From: an uncultured Eubacteriales bacterium
Lineage (GTDB): Bacteria; Bacillota; Clostridia; Oscillospirales; CAG-272
Reading direction: 5' to 3'
NCBI GenBank assembly: GCA_905205065.1
Contig: CAJLCI010000009.1
Span: forward strand, 1 to 64,000
DNA length: 64,000 bases
Shown here: one piece after another, positions 54,163 through 61,234 of the stretch
Position numbering within the stretch: position 1 is the first letter of the stretch
Layout: every line of letters starts with the position of its first letter
Notes under the pieces: model-generated
Told to the model about the DNA's origin: nothing
Database searches by the model: none
Seen by the model: the letters and a program-made list of their open reading frames with translations, nothing else
Position numbers and translations under genes: made by a program

Positions 54163-55212
54163 ATGAATGAAATTTCAAAATCAGACAGCTACGCCGCTGC
54201 GGGAGTAGATATTACCGCGGGATATAAAGCTGTCGAGCTTATGAAAAAACATATTGCACGGACAATGACATCCGGAGTTTGTTCAGATGTAGGAGGCTTC
54301 GGAGGACTGTTCGAGCTTGACATGACAGGAATTTCAAAGCCGGTTCTCGTAAGCGGAACAGACGGAGTGGGAACGAAGTTGAAAATTGCGTTTCTGATGG
54401 ACAAACACGATTCTGTCGGAATCGACTGTGTCGCAATGTGTGTAAACGATATTATCTGCTGCGGAGCAAGGCCGCTGTTTTTCCTTGATTACATAGCCTG
54501 CGGAAAAAATATTCCCGAAAAAATTGCAGAAATTGTCAAAGGCGTCTGCGAAGGCTGCGTACAGTCCGGAGCGGCGCTGATCGGCGGCGAAACGGCCGAG
54601 ATGCCTGGCTTTTATCCCGCTGATGAATACGACCTTGCCGGATACTGCACAGGTATTGTTGATAAAAATAAGATAATTGATAACCGTACTATGAAAAAAG
54701 GCGATGTAATAATTGCACTTCCGTCAAGCGGCGTTCATTCAAACGGGTTTTCTCTTGTACGTAAAGTTTTTAATGTTGAAAACAGTGATATTAAAAAACC
54801 GATTGACGCTCTCGGCGGAAAATCGGTTGGGGAAACGCTCCTTACCCCTACAAAAATCTATGTAAAAGCTGTTCTCGGCTTGCTTGATCAAATAAAAATC
54901 AAAGGTATTTCACATATAACCGGAGGCGGCTTTTACGAAAACATACCGAGAAGTATTCCGGATGGTCTGAGTGCCGAAATTGAAAGAAAAGCAGTACGAG
55001 TTCTTCCGATTTTTGACTTAATCGCATCCGCAGGAAAAATAAGCGAACGTGATATGTTCAATACCTTTAATATGGGAATCGGAATGAGCATTACCGTTTC
55101 CGCCGAAGATGCCGATAAAGCTTTAGCACTTCTCAAATCATACGGTGAAGATGCTTATATTATCGGAGAAATCAGCACTTCTTCAGCTTCCGATAAAATA
55201 TCTATTAAATAA
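54163..55212 (+). CDS. purM: Phosphoribosylaminoimidazole synthetase (AIR synthetase)
   Basis: PurM closes the imidazole ring from FGAM with ATP. The 349-residue protein has GGFGGLFEL, the glycine-rich VSGTDGVGTKLKIAF loop, DCVAMCVNDIICCGARPLFFLDY, GGETAEMPGFY and HITGGGFYENIPR. Length and motifs are standard. The start lies 51 bases after purF, with GAAAGGAAC upstream. A 476-base gap with inverted repeat copy 6 follows before purN. Confidence 0.96.
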   Translation: MNEISKSDSYAAAGVDITAGYKAVELMKKHIARTMTSGVCSDVGGFGGLFELDMTGISKPVLVSGTDGVGTKLKIAFLMDKHDSVGIDCVAMCVNDIICCGARPLFFLDYIACGKNIPEKIAEIVKGVCEGCVQSGAALIGGETAEMPGFYPADEYDLAGYCTGIVDKNKIIDNRTMKKGDVIIALPSSGVHSNGFSLVRKVFNVENSDIKKPIDALGGKSVGETLLTPTKIYVKAVLGLLDQIKIKGISHITGGGFYENIPRSIPDGLSAEIERKAVRVLPIFDLIASAGKISERDMFNTFNMGIGMSITVSAEDADKALALLKSYGEDAYIIGEISTSSASDKISIK

Positions 55213-55282
55213 TTTTTTCATACGCTATAGTTTACAGTTTTTATAAATATGTATAAGGTGTTATAACAGCATACAGAAATCA

Positions 55283-55545
55283 TTAATATAACTCAGAACT
55301 GTTTACGTTTTCGGCTGTAAAGACATTTGTGCGTAAAGGTATTTGTCCGTGAAGGCGATCGACTGTAAGGGTGTTCGATTGTAAGAGTGTTCGACTGTAA
55401 AGACGTTCGACTGTAAAGGCGTTCGACTGTAAAGGCGTTCGATTGTAAAGGCGTTCGATTGTAAAGGCGTTCAGCTCTGCAGGTGTTTGACTCTTCAGGC
55501 GGCGGATTACGTTCAATTTATCCGGCGGCGGTTTGACAAGCCATT
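55283..55545 (-). repeat. Composite intergenic repeat, copy 6 (inverted, 12-unit array)
   Basis: Read on the minus strand, this copy has a head CCGCCGGATAAATTGAACG with ATCCGCCGCCTGAAGAG, an array of 12 exact-length 16-bp units (55313-55504), and a tail CAGTTCTGAGTTATATT. On the plus strand the best units are GACTGTAAAGGCGTTC. Four adjacent units differ by at most one base. The element lies between co-directional purM and purN but points the other way. The rest of the gap (55546-55670) shows nothing else. Confidence 0.88.
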
Positions 55546-55688
55546 AGAATGTCTTATGATGGCACTGTTCTTCTTATTGAATATGCATGTACGGCGGACC
55601 GGATTTTTGTGATTACCGAGAATGCATCAGTAAATATCGGTCTTCGGTATAGCGTTCCGTTCAGATATGGAAAGGAATGATTGTTTAA

Positions 55689-56297
55689 GTGAAAAAAATA
55701 AAACTCGCTGTTTTTGTCTCCGGAGGCGGTACAAATCTCCAGGCTTTGATTGACGCGCAGAAAAACGGAATCATCGAAAACGGAGAAATAAAGCTTGTCG
55801 TTTCAAGCAATCCCAACGCATATGCTGTTGTCCGCGCTGAAAAGGAGGGAATAACCACAGCTATTGTCGACAAAAAACTTTGCAAAACACAGAGCGAATT
55901 TGAAGACAAACTGTCAGAAGAGCTTGAAAAACACAGTATAGAGATTATAGTTCTGGCCGGTTTCATGTGTATTTTAAGCGAACGCTTTACGCGGCTTTAT
56001 GACCGTCGGATTATCAACGTACACCCTTCTCTTATTCCGTCTTTCTGCGGCAAAGGCTTCTATGGAATTCGTGTTCACAAGGCCGCTTTGGAAAAAGGAG
56101 TTAAGGTAACGGGCGCGACCGTACATTTTGTAAATGAAATTCCCGACGGCGGAGAAATAATAATGCAGAAAGCTGTTGCCGTACATGAAGGAGACACCCC
56201 GGAAACTTTACAGAAAAGAGTTATGAGACTTGCAGAATGGAAAATTCTACCAGAAGCGGTAGAAAAAGTTTGCAGGGATATGAAAGAAAAGTGTTAA
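55689..56297 (+). CDS. purN: Phosphoribosylglycinamide formyltransferase
   Basis: PurN formylates GAR with 10-formyl-THF. The 202-residue protein has VFVSGGGTNLQALID, IIVLAGFMCILSERF, the catalytic histidine in NVHPSLIPSFCGKGFYG, GATVHFVNEIPDGGEII and a catalytic aspartate in the last motif. A GTG at 55689 is proposed; GGAAAGGAATGA lies about 12 bases before it. It depends on the folate pool that the upstream ZTP riboswitch monitors. Confidence 0.94.
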   Translation: MKKIKLAVFVSGGGTNLQALIDAQKNGIIENGEIKLVVSSNPNAYAVVRAEKEGITTAIVDKKLCKTQSEFEDKLSEELEKHSIEIIVLAGFMCILSERFTRLYDRRIINVHPSLIPSFCGKGFYGIRVHKAALEKGVKVTGATVHFVNEIPDGGEIIMQKAVAVHEGDTPETLQKRVMRLAEWKILPEAVEKVCRDMKEKC

Positions 56298-56416
56298 AAA
56301 CTGTCTTATTCTGAGGAATACGCAAAGCTATGCATTTATGCACTTCTTTGTGTTTTGTCTTTAATCTTATAACAATAAAGCAAACTTTGTTATTAAAATA
56401 AGAAAGGGATATTTTT

Positions 56417-57136
56417 ATGAATATCTATAAAATTAACGACGCCGCGGAGCTTATAAAAGACAACTCATATGTAGGACGCGGTATTATAATCGGAAAAACA
56501 TCGGACGGAAAAAACGCCTGCAGTGCATATTTTATAATGGGAAGAAGCGCCAACAGCAGAAACCGCATTTTTTCAGAACATGACGGCTCTGTCTATACTG
56601 AACCGTTTGACTCTTCAAAGGTAGAAGACCCCAGCCTGATTATTTATGCCGCAATCCGCAAGCTCGATAATAAGCTGATTGTCACCAACGGCGATCAGAC
56701 AGACACAATATACAATGCTATAAAAAACGGCAGCAATTTTACTGAAGCCCTCAAGACGAGAGAATTTGAACCAGACAATCCCAATTTTACGCCAAGAATC
56801 AGCGGAATGCTTACCTTTAAAGACGGTGACTTTAAATATGATATGAGTATTTTAAAAAGCCTTGACAGCGACGGAACAGCATGCTGCAGATATAATTTTG
56901 AATATCCCGCGTCTTCCGGTCTCGGTCATTTTATACATACATACGTCTGCGACGGAAATCCTATTCCCACTTTTCAGGGAGAACCCGAACGTGTAATGAT
57001 TCCTAACAATATTGATCAATTTACAGATTCCCTGTGGAATTCTCTCGACCGTGACAATAAAATTTCTCTGTATGTAAGATATACCGATTTAAAAACAGGT
57101 AAAGAAGAAAATCGTCTGATAAATAAAAATAAATAA
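56417..57136 (+). CDS. purO: IMP cyclohydrolase, PurO-like
   Basis: PurO closes the second purine ring, converting FAICAR to IMP, and was first described in archaea. The 239-residue protein has YVGRGIIIGKTSDGKNACSAYFIMGRSANSRNR, IVTNGDQTDTIYNAI, PDNPNFTPRISGML and CRYNFEYPASSGLGHFIHTYVCDGNPIPTFQGEP, which resemble this NTN-fold family. Its place just before a transformylase that has no cyclohydrolase domain fits the role. Some annotators use PurO-like or IMP cyclohydrolase only. Confidence 0.86.
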   Translation: MNIYKINDAAELIKDNSYVGRGIIIGKTSDGKNACSAYFIMGRSANSRNRIFSEHDGSVYTEPFDSSKVEDPSLIIYAAIRKLDNKLIVTNGDQTDTIYNAIKNGSNFTEALKTREFEPDNPNFTPRISGMLTFKDGDFKYDMSILKSLDSDGTACCRYNFEYPASSGLGHFIHTYVCDGNPIPTFQGEPERVMIPNNIDQFTDSLWNSLDRDNKISLYVRYTDLKTGKEENRLINKNK

Positions 57137-57240
57137 TTGACTTCTACAGAGTCAGAAAATCTGTTCTTGCAACTTTACAAAATTAAGCCCGCATTATACA
57201 CGCCCGTTTTACCGAATATTGAAAGGAATGGTCAACGCAA

Positions 57241-58425
57241 ATGAAAGAGTTTGAACTTAAATATGGATGTAATCCAAACCAAAAGCCTGCCAGAATTTTT
57301 ATGAACGGCAATAAAGATTTGCCGATTGAAATTCTTTGCGGCAAACCCGGATATATCAATTTCCTTGACGCTTTTAACAGCTGGCAGCTTGTTAAAGAGC
57401 TGAAAGAGACCCTCGGCCTTCCTGCCGCATCCTCATTCAAACATGTCAGTCCAACTTCCGCCGCAGTGGGAATTCCACTTTCAGTCAAGCTAAAAAAGGC
57501 TTGCTTTGCAGACGATATAGAAGATCTTGACAAGTCTCCTTTAGCCTGCGCTTATGCGAGAGCGAGAGGAACCGACCGTATGTGTTCTTTCGGCGATTGG
57601 GTAGCTCTTTCTGATGTTTGCGATGTTACGACTGCAAAAATGATAAAACGAGAGGTCTCGGATGGAGTAATTGCTCCGGGATATGAGCCGGAAGCTTTGG
57701 AAATTTTAAAGACCAAGAGAAAAGGCAATTACAACATTGTAAAAATTGATCCTGATTATATTCCCGAAGAGGTTGAACAAAAACAGGTTTTTGGAATTAC
57801 TTTCGAGCAGGGCCGTAACAATTTCAAAATCGGCAAAGAACTCCTTTCAAACGTAGTTACAGAAAACAGGGAAATGCCGGAGAGTGCTATACGCGATCTT
57901 ATAGTATCTCTTATCACATTGAAATATACCCAGTCAAACTCGGTATGCTACGCTGTCGATGGACAGGCAATCGGCGTAGGAGCAGGTCAGCAGTCGAGAA
58001 TTCATTGTACGCGCCTTGCCGGTTCAAAGGCGGACACCTGGTTTTTACGGCAGCATGACAAGGTTCTATCTCTTCCGTTCAAAGAAACTCTCGGAAGACC
58101 GGACCGCGACAATGTTATAGATGGATATATAAATAAAAACGAAGAAGACGTCTGCGCCGACGGAAACTGGCAGAAATATTTTACAAGGCGGCCTGAGCCT
58201 CTTACGGACAAGGAAATAAGAGAATTTTTGTCAGGTATAGACGGAGTTGCTCTGGGGTCTGATGCATTTTTTCCTTTCGGCGACAATATCGAAAGAGCAA
58301 AGCGAAGCGGAGTAAAATATATAGCCGAGCCGGGCGGTTCGATTCGTGATGATCTCGTAATTGAATGCTGCAATAAATACGGAATAGCTATGGCATTTAC
58401 AGGAATGCGCCTTTTCCACCATTGA
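57241..58425 (+). CDS. purH: AICAR transformylase (PurH without cyclohydrolase domain)
   Basis: This protein formylates AICAR with 10-formyl-THF to FAICAR. At 394 residues it is the transformylase module alone; bifunctional PurH has about 510 residues with an N-terminal MGS-like cyclohydrolase domain. Conserved segments are LKYGCNPNQKPARI, NFLDAFNSWQLVKEL, ASFKHVSPTSAAVG, RGTDRMCSFGDWVALSDVCD, KYTQSNSVCYAVDGQAIGVGAGQQSRIHC and EPGGSIRDD. The ring closure is presumably supplied by the PurO-like protein upstream. The start follows GAAAGG-AAT-GGTC. Confidence 0.93.
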   Translation: MKEFELKYGCNPNQKPARIFMNGNKDLPIEILCGKPGYINFLDAFNSWQLVKELKETLGLPAASSFKHVSPTSAAVGIPLSVKLKKACFADDIEDLDKSPLACAYARARGTDRMCSFGDWVALSDVCDVTTAKMIKREVSDGVIAPGYEPEALEILKTKRKGNYNIVKIDPDYIPEEVEQKQVFGITFEQGRNNFKIGKELLSNVVTENREMPESAIRDLIVSLITLKYTQSNSVCYAVDGQAIGVGAGQQSRIHCTRLAGSKADTWFLRQHDKVLSLPFKETLGRPDRDNVIDGYINKNEEDVCADGNWQKYFTRRPEPLTDKEIREFLSGIDGVALGSDAFFPFGDNIERAKRSGVKYIAEPGGSIRDDLVIECCNKYGIAMAFTGMRLFHH

Positions 58426-58457
58426 TTGTAAATATAAAATTATCAGGAGGATTTATA

Positions 58458-59696
58458 ATGAATTTTTTTGACGAACTTCAAAATTATGACGCTGCAGTAG
58501 CTGATGCCTGTAAACTTGAGCTTGAAAGACAACAGCATAATATAGAACTTATAGCTTCTGAAAACATCGTATCAAAGGCAGTTTTACTCGCAGCCGGAGG
58601 CGTTCTCACCAACAAGTATGCGGAGGGATATCCCTCTAAGCGTTATTACGGCGGCTGTCAGTGCGTTGACATAGTTGAAGAAATAGCAAGAGAACGTGCC
58701 AAAAAGCTTTTTGGCGCCGATCATGCAAATGTTCAGCCCCACAGCGGTGCCAATGCAAACCTTGCGGTTTTCTTTGCCCTTTTGAATCCGGGAGATACAA
58801 TTATGGGAATGAACCTTCAGCAGGGCGGACATCTCTCGCACGGATCTCCGGTTAATATCTCAGGAAAGTATTTTCACGTTGTGCCATACGGAGTAAACAA
58901 TGAGACAGAGATGATTGACTATGATGAGATGCGAAAAATTGCTCTTGAATGTAAACCAAAGATGATTGTCGTCGGAGCAAGCGCATATTCCCGCATCATA
59001 GATTTCAAAAAATGCCGTGAAATTGCTGACGAAGTCTGTGCATATCTTATGGTCGATATGGCACATATAGCCGGACTCATCGCAGCAGGTGTACATCCGT
59101 CGCCGGTACCGTATGCTGATGTGGTTACAACTACAACGCACAAGACACTCCGCGGCCCCAGAGGCGGAATGATTCTCTGCAAAGAGGAACTTGCCAAACA
59201 AATTGACAAAGCTGTCTTTCCGGGAACTCAGGGCGGACCACTTATGCATATAATTGCCGCAAAAGCGGTCGCTCTCGGCGAGGCGATGACCGATGAATTC
59301 AAGGAATATCAGCGCCAGATTGTAAAAAATGCAGCTGTTCTCTGCAATGCCCTGATGGATGAAGGTATTGATATCGTTTCCGGCGGTACAGACAATCATT
59401 TAATGCTTTTAAAGCTTACGGGAACAAGTCTTACCGGAAAGGAGCTCGAGCATTACCTCGATGAGGTTCATATAACAGCGAATAAAAACACTATTCCTAA
59501 TGATCCGCAAAGCCCGTTTGTTACAAGCGGTCTGAGAATCGGAACCCCGGCGGTTACCACACGTGGTTTCAAGGAGGCTGAAATGCTTAAAATCGCAAAG
59601 TGGATCAGCGATATAATTTCCGATTTTGAGGGAAATAAAGCACGTGTATCTGATGAGGTACAGCAGCTTTGTGCTGGATTTCCTATCTATAGCTAA
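58458..59696 (+). CDS. glyA: Serine hydroxymethyltransferase
   Basis: GlyA converts serine and THF to glycine and methylene-THF, which supplies glycine for PurD and one-carbon units for PurN and PurH. The 412-residue PLP enzyme has the lysine in VVTTTTHKTLRGPRGG, with IELIASENIVS, YAEGYPSKRYYGGC, HSGANANLAVF and TSGLRIGTPAVTTRG. The ATG at 58458 is preceded by CAGGAGG; an upstream in-frame start lies inside purH. A perfect 11-bp hairpin (59711-59744, GCAGATACTGC arms) follows without a T-run. Confidence 0.96.
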   Translation: MNFFDELQNYDAAVADACKLELERQQHNIELIASENIVSKAVLLAAGGVLTNKYAEGYPSKRYYGGCQCVDIVEEIARERAKKLFGADHANVQPHSGANANLAVFFALLNPGDTIMGMNLQQGGHLSHGSPVNISGKYFHVVPYGVNNETEMIDYDEMRKIALECKPKMIVVGASAYSRIIDFKKCREIADEVCAYLMVDMAHIAGLIAAGVHPSPVPYADVVTTTTHKTLRGPRGGMILCKEELAKQIDKAVFPGTQGGPLMHIIAAKAVALGEAMTDEFKEYQRQIVKNAAVLCNALMDEGIDIVSGGTDNHLMLLKLTGTSLTGKELEHYLDEVHITANKNTIPNDPQSPFVTSGLRIGTPAVTTRGFKEAEMLKIAKWISDIISDFEGNKARVSDEVQQLCAGFPIYS

Positions 59697-59710
59697 AATC
59701 AAATTTTAAA

Positions 59711-59744
59711 GCAGATACTGCGCGCTATAGCGGGCAGTATCTGC
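59711..59744 (+). other. Hairpin after glyA
   Basis: GCAGATACTGC and its perfect complement enclose a 12-base loop. No T-run follows, so it may protect the 3' end of processed mRNA rather than terminate. Confidence 0.5.
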
Positions 59745-59829
59745 CAGTTTGTCGCACAATTATTTAAATAAAAGCGGACAGCCCCATTACGGTACTCTCT
59801 GCAATGAACCATTCCGTCATGAGGCAGGA

Positions 59830-59945
59830 CTAATTTAGCAGAAAGTTTCACTCATATCGAATACAGGTACGGTACCCTCCGCTTATAGAGGCAAGCTTCT
59901 TTACAGGCGGAAAACATTTTGTCCGCAGTTATATTTTTTTCATTT
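59830..59945 (+). repeat. Composite intergenic repeat, copy 7 (short)
   Basis: The clear part is CCCTCC-GCTTATA-GAGG at 59875-59891, matching the head hairpin of copies 4 and 5, followed by about one unit (AAGCTTCTTTACAGGC) and CGCAGTTATA at 59924-59933, matching the tail end. The AAAAGTGAG part of the head is not recognisable, so this copy is decayed. It lies 15 bases before purD. Confidence 0.65.
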
Positions 59946-59959
59946 GAAAGAGGTATTTC

Positions 59960-61234
59960 ATGAAAATTCTTGTTGTCGGAGGCGGCGGAAGAGAACACGC
60001 CATTATAAAAAAAATAAAAGATAATAAAAAAGTCTCCCAAATTTTCGCTCTTCCGGGTAATGGGGGAATAGCAAATGACGCGGTTTGTATTGATATTGGC
60101 GCAAAAGAAATTGACAAAATTGTTGATTTTGCAGTTAAAGAAAAAATAGATTACGCAATAGTTGCGCCCGACGATCCGCTTGTTCTGGGGTGCGTGGATG
60201 CTCTCGAGTCAAAAGGAATTCCATGCTTTGGTCCGGACTCCAAAGCCGCCGTAATAGAAGGAAGCAAAGTTTTTTCTAAAAATCTAATGAAAAAGTACGG
60301 TATTCCGACCGCCGAATACGAAGTGTTTGATGATTGCGGAAAGGCAATCGAATATCTCGAAACCGCATCTGTCCCGGTCGTTATTAAAGCAGACGGTCTT
60401 GCTCTTGGAAAGGGTGTCATAATTGCCGAAACAAAGGAAGCTGCAAAGACAGCCGTTATGGATATTATGCAGGCTAAAAAATTCGGCAGCAGCGGCAACC
60501 GGATTGTTATTGAAGAATATCTCACCGGCCCCGAAATCTCGGTATTATCCTTTACCGACGGAAAAACAGTAAAACCAATGATTTCGTCAATGGATCATAA
60601 GCGTATCGGAGAAAATGATACAGGACTTAATACAGGAGGCATGGGAACAGTCGCGCCAAACCCTTACTATACCAAAGAAATTGCTGCGGAATGCATGGAG
60701 AAAATATTTCTTCCGACCATAGCCGCTATGAATGCAGAGGGAAGAACCTTTAAAGGATGTCTTTACTTTGGCTTAATGCTAACAAAAAAGGGGCCCATGG
60801 TCATTGAATACAACTGTCGTTTCGGAGATCCGGAAGCCCAGGTTGTCCTTCCTCTTCTTGAAAGCGATCTTCTTACTGTCATGCAGGCTGTTACGGAGGA
60901 AAGACTTGCTGAAACCGAAGTTAAATTCAGTGAAAAAAATGCGTGCTGTGTCATAATAGCGTCCGACGGGTATCCTCAAAATTACAAAAAGGGTTTTGAA
61001 ATTTTCATTCCGGCGGACTTATCTGACAATGTATACGTTGCAGGCGCAATAAGAAAAGACGAAAAACTTTTAACAAGCGGCGGACGTGTACTCGGCGCTA
61101 CTGCGGTCATGCCTACCCTTTCGGGCGCGATTGAGGAAGCTTATCATATGGTAGACAGAATCAAATTCGAAGGTGCATATTGCCGCAGAGATATCGGAAA
61201 AAAAGCTTTAAAGGCTGTGGAGGAAACACGCTGA
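59960..61234 (+). CDS. purD: Phosphoribosylamine-glycine ligase
   Basis: PurD ligates phosphoribosylamine and glycine with ATP. The 424-residue ATP-grasp enzyme has the N-terminal VVGGGGREHAI motif, KADGLALGKGVII, IEEYLTGPEISVLSFTDG, HKRIGENDTGLNTGGMGTVAPNPY and NCRFGDPEAQVVLPLL. The stop shares its last base with the purL start (TGATG), so the two are coupled. GAAAGAGG precedes the ATG. Confidence 0.96.
   Translation: MKILVVGGGGREHAIIKKIKDNKKVSQIFALPGNGGIANDAVCIDIGAKEIDKIVDFAVKEKIDYAIVAPDDPLVLGCVDALESKGIPCFGPDSKAAVIEGSKVFSKNLMKKYGIPTAEYEVFDDCGKAIEYLETASVPVVIKADGLALGKGVIIAETKEAAKTAVMDIMQAKKFGSSGNRIVIEEYLTGPEISVLSFTDGKTVKPMISSMDHKRIGENDTGLNTGGMGTVAPNPYYTKEIAAECMEKIFLPTIAAMNAEGRTFKGCLYFGLMLTKKGPMVIEYNCRFGDPEAQVVLPLLESDLLTVMQAVTEERLAETEVKFSEKNACCVIIASDGYPQNYKKGFEIFIPADLSDNVYVAGAIRKDEKLLTSGGRVLGATAVMPTLSGAIEEAYHMVDRIKFEGAYCRRDIGKKALKAVEETR

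Noticed and set aside
55313..55504. CRISPR array
   Set aside because: The 16-bp units are directly adjacent, with no unique spacers, and no cas genes are in the window.
55283..55516. A 77-residue open frame on the minus strand with 16-residue peptide repeats
   Set aside because: It lies entirely inside composite repeat copy 6. Three 16-bp units make 48 bp, so any stop-free frame gives a 16-residue periodicity. No ribosome binding site or homologous protein is recognisable.
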